The position numbers were made by a program, and so were the translations under genes. Under the pieces are notes generated by a model. That model was given only the letters and a program-made list of their open reading frames with translations. It was not told the origin of the DNA and ran no database searches. From the NCBI GenBank assembly GCA_034440255.1, contig JAWXBU010000157.1, forward strand, positions 1 to 64,000: a DNA stretch of 64,000 bases. Reading direction: 5' to 3'. Within the stretch, counting starts at the first letter, position 1; each line of letters begins with the position of its first letter. Origin of the DNA: JAEUIA01 sp034440255 (GTDB lineage: Bacteria > Planctomycetota > UBA1135 > GCA-002686595). Shown here piece after piece: positions 27,079 through 35,952 of the stretch.

Positions 27079-27891
27079 TCAACGCGGCAACGACCCGCGC
27101 AGGTGCAAGATTTCGAAACGCAACTGAGCGCCCTTCGCGATCAACATCTCGGCCGTTGGCGCGTCGTTCTCGATCACGAGTTGAAGCCAGTTGGACTTCG
27201 GAGGAGCGTGGCTCTCCAACACGTCGAGCAACGGCCGCACCAGTTCGACGCTCTGCACGCGGAACGGGAACGCACCCGGGAAAGCCGGATCGAAGCGTGC
27301 GAACGCGATCGGCTCTTCGCGCGGGTCGACCAGCTGTGCGAGCACATGGCCCTCGAACGATCGCAGGCGCGCGACCATGCCGTCGGGCAACTGGAAAGCT
27401 CTCTCGACAGCCGGGTCGTGACGCGCCTCGACGTCGCTCGCGCAAGCGAGATGAGTGCGCTTCGGCAAAGCCTGTTTTCGGCTCCATTCGAAGCGCATCA
27501 CCATCGTCGAGTACTCCGCGCGCATACCGACCGATTCGTACAGGTGGATCGCTGACGCGTTGTCCGATCGCACGTTGAGCTCCCACTCGCTCGCACCGCG
27601 CTCGCGTAAGTTCGCTGCGATCCTGTCCATCACGGAGCGACCTACGCCGCGGCCGCGCTGGCTCTGCGCAACGACGACGTGACGAATGTAGCCACGCTCG
27701 CCGTAGGGCTCGACGAACGCGTACGCGACCTTCGCGCCGTTCTCTTCGAGGAAGAACGTGTGCGGCATCATCTCAGTGCACCAGCGCGCCGGATCCGGGA
27801 TCGGATCGTCGTGCCCCAGCTCGACGAAGAAGCGCGCGAATTCGGCGTGATCCTCCGGTCGTGCGGTGCACATCGTGAGCTCTGACTTCAT
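27079..27891 (-). CDS. GNAT-family N-acetyltransferase
   Basis: A 270-residue cytoplasmic protein. The N-terminal half is a complete GNAT domain: IRHVVVAQSQRGRGVGRSVM contains the acetyl-CoA pyrophosphate loop (Q/RxxGxG), followed by WELNVRSDNASAIHLYESVG, the classic motif B. The C-terminal half (about 140-270) looks like a second, degenerate acetyltransferase-like region. The substrate is unknown; small-molecule amines or protein N-termini are the usual targets. The ATG at 27891 is the first sensible start. Confidence 0.85.
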   Translation of the reverse strand: MKSELTMCTARPEDHAEFARFFVELGHDDPIPDPARWCTEMMPHTFFLEENGAKVAYAFVEPYGERGYIRHVVVAQSQRGRGVGRSVMDRIAANLRERGASEWELNVRSDNASAIHLYESVGMRAEYSTMVMRFEWSRKQALPKRTHLACASDVEARHDPAVERAFQLPDGMVARLRSFEGHVLAQLVDPREEPIAFARFDPAFPGAFPFRVQSVELVRPLLDVLESHAPPKSNWLQLVIENDAPTAEMLIAKGAQLRFEILHLRGSLPR

Positions 27892-27972
27892 CGCGCCAGA
27901 GAAGATAGCGACGAACGGGGGTTCCGACTCCCACTCGATCCAGTACGATTCCGCGCCCGACCGATCCGAAGT

Positions 27973-27981
27973 CCCCCCCCC
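27973..27981 (+). repeat. C9 homopolymer in the leader of the peptide transporter gene
   Basis: Nine consecutive C residues lie 12 bases before the ATG of the transporter, where a ribosome-binding site would be. Such runs are prone to slippage and to sequencing error. Confidence 0.8.
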
Positions 27982-27993
27982 GCAGAGAATCGC

Positions 27994-29520
27994 ATGGCTT
28001 CTACGCCCGAAATGGCTGCTCCGTCCGACGAACGAACGATCCTCGGCCATCCGCGAGGACTGTTCGTTCTGTTCTTCGCCGAGCTGTGGGAGCGCTTCTG
28101 CTACTACGGCATGCGGGCACTGCTCGTCTTCCATCTCATCGGCATCTTCCAGAAGTCGAGTGCCGATGCAGCAGTCGTCTACGGTGCTTACACCGCGCTC
28201 GTTTACGCACTGGGTGTGTTCGGTGGCTACGTAGCAGACCGACTGCTCGGCTATAGGCGGTCGATCATGCTCGGTGGCACGATCATGGCGGTTGGATGTT
28301 TCACGCTGCTCTCGCACGACGAGACGACGTTCATGATCGGGCTCGCGACGATCATCGTCGGCAACGGCCTCTTCAAGCCGAACATCTCGACGCTCGTCGG
28401 GAAGCTGTACAAACAGGGTGATCCGCGGCGTGACAGTGGCTTCACGATCTTCTACATGGGGATCAACTTGGGCGCGTTCTTGGCCCCGATTTTCTGCGCG
28501 CGCATTTCGCGTTGGATGAGCGAACTGATCGATCCTGTGACTGCGCTTACAGTGCCGGATTACCGGTACGGATTCATGCTGGCTGGCATCGGGATGGTTC
28601 TCGGAATCGTGGTGTTCGGATTCGGAGGCAACACCCTGAAGGGGAAGGGTGAAGCGCCGCCCGAGCGCAAAGGTATAAGTACGCTGCTTGCAGTGTTTCT
28701 GGGCTGCGTGGCGACCGTACCGCTGATGTACGCGCTGTTGCGTCGCAAAAACGAAGTCGGCATCGCACTCGGAATCCTCGGAGCCGGCATCGCGCTGTAC
28801 CTGTTTTTCTTCGCCCTCAAGAGTGACAAGGTCACGAAAGAGCGGATCTTCGCGCTGCTCATCCTCCTGTTGTGCAACGTCGCCTTTTGGGCCAGCTTCG
28901 AACAGGCCGGTAACTCGCTGAACATCTTCGCGGCCAACCACATTCAGCATCTCCACATCGCAGCGTTCGACTGGACGATGCTGCCCGAGGACTTCCAGTC
29001 GGTGAATGCGATCTTGATCGTTTTGCTCGGGCCGGTTTTCGCGTTGATGTGGGTGAAGCTCGACAAGGTGGGAGCGAATCCCTCGATCCCTGCGAAGTTC
29101 GGGCTGGCGCTCATCCAGGTTGGACTCGGATTCGGATTGCTCTTGCTCGGCATGCAGACCGCCGACCAAGCGGGAACGATCCCGTGGTCATGGCTCGCCG
29201 GGCTGTACTTGATCCACACCACTGGTGAGCTGTGCCTGTCGCCCGTCGGTTTGTCGATGGTCACGAAGCTCGCGCCCGAAAAGATGACGGGCATGGTCAT
29301 GGGCGCTTGGTTCGTCTCGATCGCATGCGCCAATTACGGAGCCGGCTTGTTCTCGAAGATCGCAGGCAGCGTCGAGATCGCCGATGACGCGAAGGGTCCG
29401 ACGGCTCTCGCGGGGTACGTCGAAGCTTTCACTCCGATCCTCTACATGGCTGTCGCTGTGGGCGTGGCACTGTTCATCGCGTCGCGCGCTGTCAACAAGT
29501 TGATGCACGGAGTGAAGTGA
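27994..29520 (+). CDS. POT/PTR2-family proton-dependent oligopeptide transporter
   Basis: A 508-residue membrane protein with 12-14 helices. The first helix carries ELWERFCYYGMRALL, the ExxERFxYY proton-coupling signature of POT transporters; FGGYVADRLLGYRRSI and IVGNGLFKPNIS are the other family signatures. Members import di- and tripeptides with protons across the cytoplasmic membrane. The stop codon overlaps the ATG of the next gene, an Xaa-Pro dipeptidase, by one base (TGATG), so uptake and breakdown of proline-containing dipeptides are probably co-expressed. A C9 tract lies just upstream. Confidence 0.92.
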   Translation: MASTPEMAAPSDERTILGHPRGLFVLFFAELWERFCYYGMRALLVFHLIGIFQKSSADAAVVYGAYTALVYALGVFGGYVADRLLGYRRSIMLGGTIMAVGCFTLLSHDETTFMIGLATIIVGNGLFKPNISTLVGKLYKQGDPRRDSGFTIFYMGINLGAFLAPIFCARISRWMSELIDPVTALTVPDYRYGFMLAGIGMVLGIVVFGFGGNTLKGKGEAPPERKGISTLLAVFLGCVATVPLMYALLRRKNEVGIALGILGAGIALYLFFFALKSDKVTKERIFALLILLLCNVAFWASFEQAGNSLNIFAANHIQHLHIAAFDWTMLPEDFQSVNAILIVLLGPVFALMWVKLDKVGANPSIPAKFGLALIQVGLGFGLLLLGMQTADQAGTIPWSWLAGLYLIHTTGELCLSPVGLSMVTKLAPEKMTGMVMGAWFVSIACANYGAGLFSKIAGSVEIADDAKGPTALAGYVEAFTPILYMAVAVGVALFIASRAVNKLMHGVK

Positions 29521-30833
29521 TGAACACGACGACCTACTCGGAACACGTCGCCACGCGACAGCGCACCACCGAGAGTGCTCTCGCGGTGGCGGGTTTCGAT
29601 GCGGTCGTCATTCAGAGCGGTTCGCCGTTCACTTACTTCGTCGACGACATGGACGCGCCGTTCCATCCGACGCCGCACTTCGCGCATTGGACTCCGCTCG
29701 AAGGGCCGCTGCATCTGTTGCACGTTCGAGCTGGCCAGAAGCCGCGTCTCGTGCGCGTCGCGCCCGAGGATTATTGGTACGAGCAAGCGGCGCTCGGCAC
29801 TCCGTTCTGGTTGTCGGAGTTCGACGTCGTCAACGTCACCAGCGCCGAAAACGCCTGGAAAGAGCTGACAATCGGCGCTCGCACGGCATACGTCGGTGAC
29901 CTGCCCGCGCAAGCGACGCGCGCCGGTATCGCGACCGAGGCGCAGAATCCGGACGCGCTCGTGAAGCGTCTCGACTGGGAGCGCAGCCGGAAATCGGCGT
30001 ACGAAGTGTCGTGCATCGAGGAAGCGCAGAAGCTCGGCGCTCGCGGTCATCTCGCTGCGCGCGGGACATTTCTCGAAGGCGGCAGTGAGCTCGACATCCA
30101 CCACGCTTTCGTCACCGCGGTCGGCTGCACCGACGACGACCTGCCCTACCCGACGATCGTCGCGCTCGACGAGAAGGGCGCGATCCTCCACTACCACAAG
30201 AAGCGCACGACGAAGAATGGCCGCGTGTTGCTCGCCGACTGCGGTGCGCAAGTCCACCGGTATGCGTCGGACATCACACGCACGTGGACGACGAAGAAGG
30301 CGGATCCGGATTTCTCAGGCCTCGTGACGGCGCTCGACCAGATCCAACGCGACTTGTGCGCGCTGGTGAAGCCGGGATTGGCCTATCTCACTTTGCATCA
30401 CACGGCTCACGTGAAGATCGCCGACCTGTTGCATGCAACCGGTTTGATCCGTGCGCGCGGCGAAGACGCCGTGAAGCTCGGGCTGACTCATCCGTTTTTT
30501 CCGCACGGACTCGGACACTTCCTCGGGCTGCAAGTCCACGACGTGTCCGGTCGTCAAACGGCGCCTGAGGGTGGATCGACTCCGCCGCCGAAGCATTATC
30601 CATTCTTGCGCACGACGCGCACGATCGAAGAAGGCCAAGTGTTCACTGTCGAACCAGGCATCTACTTCGTCGAGATGCTGCTGCGTCCGCATCGTGCCGG
30701 CCCGCTCGCGGATATGTTCGCGTGGTCGAAGATCGACGCGCTCGCTGGCCACGGCGGCATCCGCATCGAAGACAACGTGCTCGTCACGCGCGACGGCCAT
30801 CGCAATCTGACGCGTTCCGCGCTGCACGCCTGA
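29520..30833 (+). CDS. pepQ: Xaa-Pro dipeptidase (prolidase, M24 family)
   Basis: A 437-residue cytoplasmic metallopeptidase. The C-terminal pita-bread domain has the five metal ligands of family M24: Asp in LLADCGAQ, Asp in YASDITRTW, His in PHGLGHFLG, Glu in TVEPGIYF and Glu in GIRIEDNV. HPFFPHGLGHFLGLQVHD is typical of PepQ prolidases. The enzyme cleaves dipeptides with C-terminal proline. The ATG at 29520 overlaps the transporter stop; the GTG at 29517 is less likely. Confidence 0.92.
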   Translation: MNTTTYSEHVATRQRTTESALAVAGFDAVVIQSGSPFTYFVDDMDAPFHPTPHFAHWTPLEGPLHLLHVRAGQKPRLVRVAPEDYWYEQAALGTPFWLSEFDVVNVTSAENAWKELTIGARTAYVGDLPAQATRAGIATEAQNPDALVKRLDWERSRKSAYEVSCIEEAQKLGARGHLAARGTFLEGGSELDIHHAFVTAVGCTDDDLPYPTIVALDEKGAILHYHKKRTTKNGRVLLADCGAQVHRYASDITRTWTTKKADPDFSGLVTALDQIQRDLCALVKPGLAYLTLHHTAHVKIADLLHATGLIRARGEDAVKLGLTHPFFPHGLGHFLGLQVHDVSGRQTAPEGGSTPPPKHYPFLRTTRTIEEGQVFTVEPGIYFVEMLLRPHRAGPLADMFAWSKIDALAGHGGIRIEDNVLVTRDGHRNLTRSALHA

Positions 30834-30908
30834 TCGACTGCGACAGCTGCTTCGCGTGCAGACGCAGCCCTGTTTCGGGGCCCGCGGTGTCGATCCGGAG
30901 CCTTGGCA

Positions 30909-30941
30909 CTGCACCCGGTGCAGACACCCACCTGCTATAAA
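30909..30941 (+). promoter_or_regulatory. Possible operator/promoter before the DUF1579 gene
   Basis: CTGCAC (30909-30914) and GTGCAG (30918-30923) form a perfect inverted repeat with a 3-base spacer. It lies 12 bases before TATAAA (30936-30941), a fair -10 hexamer about 70 bases ahead of the DUF1579 start codon. No matching -35 box is evident. A regulator site overlapping the promoter is inferred. Confidence 0.3.
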
Positions 30942-31012
30942 TCCGAGTTCGCGAAGCGCTCGATGACCGCATCAGCGCCGTAGAAGTTTAAAGCAAGCAG
31001 ACAGGAGACCCC

Positions 31013-31594
31013 ATGAAGTTCCGTACCGTTTTCATCGCATCTGCGCTCATCCTCGGTGGCGCACTGGCGACTCATGCGCTCACGATTCGAGCGCAAGGCG
31101 ACATGGAGAAGGTCATGAAATTGGTCGAGCCAGGCGAAGCTCACCAACTGTTCGCCGACAAAGTCGGCAAGTGGAACTTGAAGGTCAAACTGACTTCGCC
31201 GGGCGCGCCCGAAGGAGAATCCGACGCGACCAGCGAGATGAAGTGGGTCTTGGACGGGCGCTTCGTCGAGGAGAACTTCAACGGCAGCATCGCCGGTCAG
31301 GGCGTCACGGGTCTCGGCTACACGGGCTACGACAACATGAAGCAAAAGTACGTCGGCACGTGGATGGACAACACGACCACCGGGATCGTCAGCTTGGAAG
31401 GCGCTTACGACGCTGCGACGAAAACGTTCACGTACACGGGCGAGATGCAGGATCCGGTGCAAGGCAAGTACGTGAAAATGCGCTCGACCGAAAAGGTGGT
31501 CGACAAGGACCACATGGTGATGTCGACGTACTCACCGGGTCCCGACGGCAAGGAAATGCGGATGATGGAGGTCAGTTACACGCGCGCGAAGTGA
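31013..31594 (+). CDS. Secreted DUF1579-family protein
   Basis: A 193-residue exported protein with a signal peptide (about 1-26). The rest has the DUF1579 pattern: an N-terminal helix and GKWNLKVKL, then MKWVLDGRFVEENF, GLGYTGYDNMKQKYVGTWMD and repeated Tyr/Thr-rich strands suggesting a lipocalin-like beta barrel. Function is unknown across the family; such barrels often bind small hydrophobic ligands. AGGAG about 6 bases before the ATG supports the start. Confidence 0.85.
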   Translation: MKFRTVFIASALILGGALATHALTIRAQGDMEKVMKLVEPGEAHQLFADKVGKWNLKVKLTSPGAPEGESDATSEMKWVLDGRFVEENFNGSIAGQGVTGLGYTGYDNMKQKYVGTWMDNTTTGIVSLEGAYDAATKTFTYTGEMQDPVQGKYVKMRSTEKVVDKDHMVMSTYSPGPDGKEMRMMEVSYTRAK

Positions 31595-31729
31595 AGCGCT
31601 GATTCTTCGACTTCCGCCTGCGGTCGAGTGCGCTCCGGTCACAGACCAGAAGTGCACGACGAGCGGGAGGAATCGTTTTCCAACTCCGCGCTCAAGGTGA
31701 GACACGCGGTGCGCCGATCCGAACTCGAT

Positions 31730-31760
31730 CCATGCGCTCGAAGCGCGTGGTCGAGGAGGC
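31730..31760 (+). promoter_or_regulatory. Leader hairpin and GAGGAGG ribosome-binding site of a TTG-start gene
   Basis: CCATGCGCT (31730-31738) pairs with AGCGCGTGG (31742-31750) in a 9-bp stem with one T-G pair and a CGA loop. Three bases on lies GAGGAGG (31754-31760), a near-ideal Shine-Dalgarno sequence, and 3 bases later the TTG start at 31764. The strong site is why I accept TTG here. The hairpin may terminate the previous transcript or modulate this start. Confidence 0.5.
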
Positions 31761-31763
31761 AAA

Positions 31764-32870
31764 TTGAACGAGTGGATGAGGCATTGCGCCGGCCTGGGGA
31801 TCGCCGGCGCTTCTGTGTTCGCGTTCGGATGCGCGAACCGTTCTGAGAACGTCGTCACGAGCAAGATCGAGACGTCGCGCATCGTCGAGAATTCGAAGAT
31901 CGATTTCTCGGCTCAACCGTCGCATGCGGAGCGCTTTGGACTCGTCGCGAGTACGCGTCCGACGCATGATCCGCACGCGCCCGACGCCGACGACTCGAAG
32001 TCGCAATTCACATGGAACACGCCGGGCGGTTGGAGCGAATTGCCGTCGTCGTCGATGCGCGTCGCCAACTTTCGCCCTGCGGGTGACGAGCGCGCAGAGT
32101 GCTATCTGACGATGCTCGCCGGCGAAGCGGGTGGACTGACCGCGAACATCAACCGCTGGCGCTCGCAGTTGTCGCTGGGTGGTGTGTCAGCCGCAGATGT
32201 CGAGCAACTGCCGCGCGTCGATTTCTTCGGCCGCAAAGCCGTGGTCGTCGAAGCTACCGGCACGTGGACGGGCATGAGCGGCGGCGATTCGAAATCGGCT
32301 TGGGCGCTGCTCGCGCTCGCGCTCGTCGAACCGGGTGGATCCGTTTTCTTGAAGATGACCGGCCCGAAGAACACGGTCGCTTCACAACGTGAAGCATTTC
32401 TCGCGCTGGCTGCTTCGTTTGGTGCGCCCGGACAGCCCGCAGCCAAAGTGGACGATACTGCAGGCGGATTCGCGTTCGAATTGCCGAACGCTTGGCGCCG
32501 CGGTCCCCCAAAGAACTCGCGCGCCCTTTCGTTCTGGGCGGGCGAAGGCGAAGTCGTCGAATGCTACGTCACAGTCCTCGGCGGAACGGCCGGCGGAGAA
32601 CTCGCGAACGTGAATCGTTGGCGTACGCAACTCGGGATCGCGTCAGTCGACGAAGCTGCGATCGGTGTGCTCGATCCGTTCACCATGCTTGGTCGGCCAG
32701 CCCACGTCGTCGAGCTCGTCGGCGAAACGTCGGCCATCTTCGGAGTGACGTGCATGGGCGAGGACAAATCCGTGTTCGTCAAGATGACGGGCCCCGTCGA
32801 GCTCGTGCGCAAGCAACGCTCGGCGATGCTCGCGTTCGCCTCGTCGTTGAAAGAGACCCCTACGCGATGA
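31764..32870 (+). CDS. Lipoprotein with internal duplication, coupled to cytochrome c maturation genes
   Basis: A 368-residue lipoprotein (lipobox VFAFGC, Cys23) starting at TTG. The mature part consists of two related domains, about 82-219 and 236-362. Both contain ECY(L/V)T(M/V)L, then AGG, AN(I/V)NRWR(S/T)QL, and later F(L/V)KMTGP, showing an old tandem duplication. Each copy keeps one Cys in the ECY motif. I do not recognise an enzyme family. The stop overlaps the ResB start by ATGA, so it is probably made together with the haem-attachment system and may be an accessory factor at the membrane. Confidence 0.8.
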   Translation: MNEWMRHCAGLGIAGASVFAFGCANRSENVVTSKIETSRIVENSKIDFSAQPSHAERFGLVASTRPTHDPHAPDADDSKSQFTWNTPGGWSELPSSSMRVANFRPAGDERAECYLTMLAGEAGGLTANINRWRSQLSLGGVSAADVEQLPRVDFFGRKAVVVEATGTWTGMSGGDSKSAWALLALALVEPGGSVFLKMTGPKNTVASQREAFLALAASFGAPGQPAAKVDDTAGGFAFELPNAWRRGPPKNSRALSFWAGEGEVVECYVTVLGGTAGGELANVNRWRTQLGIASVDEAAIGVLDPFTMLGRPAHVVELVGETSAIFGVTCMGEDKSVFVKMTGPVELVRKQRSAMLAFASSLKETPTR

Positions 32871-34027
32871 AGCGCTTTGCTCGATGCCTGCTGGCGGTGT
32901 TCTCGTCGCTCGGGACGAGCTGCATCCTGCTCGTTCTGTTGGGCCTCCTGACTTGGCTCGGCACACTCGAACAAACGCGGACGGGCTTGTTCGAAGTGCA
33001 GCGCAAGTACTTCGAATCGTTCTTCCTAGTGCATCGCTTCGGATCGATCCCGATCCCGCTGCCGGGCGCGAACCTCGTGATGTGCTTGCTCGCAGTCAAT
33101 CTGTTCGTCGGCGGGCTCGTGCGCATTCGCAAGAGCTGGGCGACGTTCGGCATCATCGTCGCGCACGTCGGCATCGCGATGTTGCTCGCCTCTGCGCTCG
33201 TCAAGTACGAGTGGTCGGAGGATGGCCACGTCACGCTGTACGAGGGACAGCGAGCCGATCACTTCGAGAGCTATTTCCGCTGGGAAATCGCGCTCATTCG
33301 CAAGGAAGACGACGGCAAGACCCGCGAATGGCTCGTGCCGCACGAGCGGATCGAGGACGCGCAACGGTCGCGAGTGCGCGTCTCGATGACGGACGTTCCG
33401 TTCGAACTCGAGATCGAAAGTCTCGCGCGCAACTGCCGCCCCGAATGGGCGAAGGATGCCGGCGCGCACGGACCGATCGTCGTCGACGGAGTGCGTCTCG
33501 TCTCGCGTGCGGTCGATGCACGGGCGGAAGCGAACATAGCGGGCGCGTGCGTTTCCGTCGTCGACGAACGCGACGGCATTCGACGCCGCGCGCTCCTCTG
33601 GGGCGCCGAGGCGAAACCGTTCACGTTCTTCGCGGCCGGCAAGCCGTGGGCACTGTCGCTGCGCAAGGAGCGCTACGAAATGCCGTTCGCGCTGCAATTG
33701 GCTCGCTTCACGAAGGAGGACCATCCCGGCATCGACATGCCGAAGTCCTTCCAGAGCGACGTCAAAGTCGCGAGCGCGGGCGTCGAGCGCGACGTCAAGA
33801 TCTCGATGAACGAACCACTGCGCGACGGCGGTTTGGTGCTCTACCAAGCCTCGTGGGGACCGTCGAACGCGCGGCCCGGCGACCGCCTGTTCTCGACTTT
33901 CGCCGTCGTACGCAATCCTGCCGATCAGTGGCCGCTCGCGGCATGCCTCGTCATCGCCGCGGGACTCTTGTTCCACTTCGTGCGCAAGCTCGTGCGTTAC
34001 GTCCAGCTGGAGGCGCGCGCAGCATGA
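32867..34027 (+). CDS. resB: Cytochrome c biogenesis protein ResB/Ccs1
   Basis: A 386-residue membrane protein of System II cytochrome c maturation. Hydrophobic helices lie at about 8-28, 64-84, 89-107 and near 355-372, with a large periplasmic domain between. The start GTSCILLVLLGLLTWLGTLEQ matches the first ResB helix. ResB works with CcsA to deliver reduced haem to apocytochromes in the periplasm. Both neighbours overlap it by ATGA (lipoprotein upstream, CcsA downstream), indicating one translational unit. It is well placed to serve the multihaem cytochromes encoded 5 kb downstream. Confidence 0.88.
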   Translation: MKRFARCLLAVFSSLGTSCILLVLLGLLTWLGTLEQTRTGLFEVQRKYFESFFLVHRFGSIPIPLPGANLVMCLLAVNLFVGGLVRIRKSWATFGIIVAHVGIAMLLASALVKYEWSEDGHVTLYEGQRADHFESYFRWEIALIRKEDDGKTREWLVPHERIEDAQRSRVRVSMTDVPFELEIESLARNCRPEWAKDAGAHGPIVVDGVRLVSRAVDARAEANIAGACVSVVDERDGIRRRALLWGAEAKPFTFFAAGKPWALSLRKERYEMPFALQLARFTKEDHPGIDMPKSFQSDVKVASAGVERDVKISMNEPLRDGGLVLYQASWGPSNARPGDRLFSTFAVVRNPADQWPLAACLVIAAGLLFHFVRKLVRYVQLEARAA

Positions 34028-35844
34028 GCACGTTCATCCGACAATTCTGCGCCCTGATCGCGCTCGTTCTGGTCAGTGCGGGACTCAACGCGCGACCGCA
34101 AGCCTCGGAACACCGCACGCAACCGTGGTCGGAGCGCACGCTCGAAGCGTTCGGTGAGATTCCCATCCAAGACGGCGGTCGCATCAAACCGCTGTCCACG
34201 TACGCGAGCTTCGCGCTCCTGCGTTTGAACGGGAAACGCAGTGCCGAATCCTCCACGGGCGAAGTGCTGGATCCTGTCGCGTGGCTGCTGGACGTCACCT
34301 TTTTTCCCGAGGATGCGGCACTTTCCAAGTCGTTCTTGGTTTCGGACTCGGATGCGATCATCGCGATCGGCTTGTCGACCGATGGCAAGAAGAAGCGCGA
34401 CCGCTGGACCTACGCGGAGCTGCTGCCAGGCATGCCGCGCCTGTTTTCACTCGCGCACGATTACGACGCGATCGAGGCCAAAGCGCGCACGTCGATTCAG
34501 CAGCAAGTTGTCGATCTGGCGAGCAACGTGTTCTCGTTCATGCGACTGGCGCGCAGCTTCGACTGGTCGCGCGGAGGCGATCCGAGTGACGGCCACGCGC
34601 TCACCGTCATCGCGCCGGCGAACACGACGAATGTCGATCAACCATGGTTCGCTCCGGCGAACTTGGTCGCGGGCATCGGGCCAAATCGTTCCCTGGAGCC
34701 GGCCGACGCTGCCGTCGTCGCCGAGTTCGAGACTCTCATACGGTTGCGCGCCGATGCGGGTGCGTTCGAATCGACTCTGATTTCCTTGCGCGATCGGTTG
34801 GTCGCCCGCGCGATGGCACGAGGCGAATACGAGCACGTCGAGCTGGAACGCGCCTACTACGCGTTCGATCCGATCCGCTGGAGCTTGGCGAGCTTCATAG
34901 CGGCATTCCTCGGCGTATCGATCATGTGGTTGCGTCCGAGGAGCAAGCTCGCGTGGAAGAGTACGCTCGCGCTCACGAGCGTCGGCGCTTTGTTGCTCGT
35001 GACGGCGATCGTCTTGCGCTGCATCATCCGCGAGCGGCCACCGGTTTCGACGTTATACGAAACCGTTCTCTTCGTCACGGCATCCTGCGTGCTCGTCGCC
35101 GTGTTCATCGAGTGCGTGCAGCGCTCGCGTTTCGCGATCCAGACGGCGGCCGTGCTCGGCACGGTCGGATTGTTCGTCGCGAACGGTTACGAGACGCTCG
35201 ACAAACAAGACACGATGCCGAGCCTCGTCGCAGTGCTCGATACGAATTTCTGGCTCGCGACGCACGTCACCGCGATCACGATCGGCTATTCCGCGGGCAT
35301 GCTCGCCGCGGCTCTCGCGAGCTTCTACTTGCTCGGCAAGCTCATCGGCTGGAAGCGAGACGAGCCCGAAACGCGCCGCAAACTGGCGCGAACCGTCTAC
35401 GGCGTCGTGTGTTTCGCACTCATCTTCTCGACGGTCGGCACGATCCTCGGCGGCGTCTGGGCCAACGACAGTTGGGGCCGTTTCTGGGGCTGGGACCCGA
35501 AAGAGAACGGCGCTTTACTCATCGTCATCAGCCAGATCGTGATGTTGCACGCGCGACGCGGTGGATATCTGCGCGACGACGGCTTGTGCATGGCGGCGGC
35601 GTTCGGCGGCACCATCGTCGCGTTCTCGTGGTGGGGCGTGAACTTGCTCGGCGTCGGTTTGCACAGTTACGGATTCACGAGCGGGATCCACAGCGCGTTG
35701 TGGACGTACTACGGCATCCAATGGGGCGTCGTCGGACTCGGCGGTGTCGCTTGGTTGCGCGAGCGTGCGACACGGAAGAACGTTCCCGTCGAAACTCCTG
35801 TGCTCGAACACCGACGCGCGAAGAAAATGCGCGCTGCCGCCTGA
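34024..35844 (+). CDS. ccsA: Cytochrome c biogenesis protein CcsA with large periplasmic N-terminal part
   Basis: A 606-residue membrane protein, about twice the length of a simple CcsA. A signal or anchor helix is followed by about 260 periplasmic residues beginning GEIPIQDGGRIKPL, a motif shared with large CcsA forms in other phyla, then eight or so helices. The haem-handling tryptophan-rich motif is WGRFWGWDPKEN, with SWWGVNLLGVGLHSYGF close behind. With ResB it forms the haem lyase that makes the thioether bonds in CxxCH motifs. The TMs lie in the C-terminal half (about 285-590). Confidence 0.9.
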   Translation: MSTFIRQFCALIALVLVSAGLNARPQASEHRTQPWSERTLEAFGEIPIQDGGRIKPLSTYASFALLRLNGKRSAESSTGEVLDPVAWLLDVTFFPEDAALSKSFLVSDSDAIIAIGLSTDGKKKRDRWTYAELLPGMPRLFSLAHDYDAIEAKARTSIQQQVVDLASNVFSFMRLARSFDWSRGGDPSDGHALTVIAPANTTNVDQPWFAPANLVAGIGPNRSLEPADAAVVAEFETLIRLRADAGAFESTLISLRDRLVARAMARGEYEHVELERAYYAFDPIRWSLASFIAAFLGVSIMWLRPRSKLAWKSTLALTSVGALLLVTAIVLRCIIRERPPVSTLYETVLFVTASCVLVAVFIECVQRSRFAIQTAAVLGTVGLFVANGYETLDKQDTMPSLVAVLDTNFWLATHVTAITIGYSAGMLAAALASFYLLGKLIGWKRDEPETRRKLARTVYGVVCFALIFSTVGTILGGVWANDSWGRFWGWDPKENGALLIVISQIVMLHARRGGYLRDDGLCMAAAFGGTIVAFSWWGVNLLGVGLHSYGFTSGIHSALWTYYGIQWGVVGLGGVAWLRERATRKNVPVETPVLEHRRAKKMRAAA

Positions 35845-35952
35845 TCGAACGCTGCGCTCAAGGCTGCTCCTCCGAACGGTCGAACACGACATGTACAGGA
35901 GGAGGGGCGCATCGGCGCGCGCCTCCGTGAGAGAAACTCGGAGGTATTCAGA

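Noticed and set aside
35901..35926. GGAGG/CCTCC hairpin between ccsA and the DUF2959 gene
   Set aside because: The stem needs a two-base bulge and there is no T run, so it is too weak to list as a terminator.
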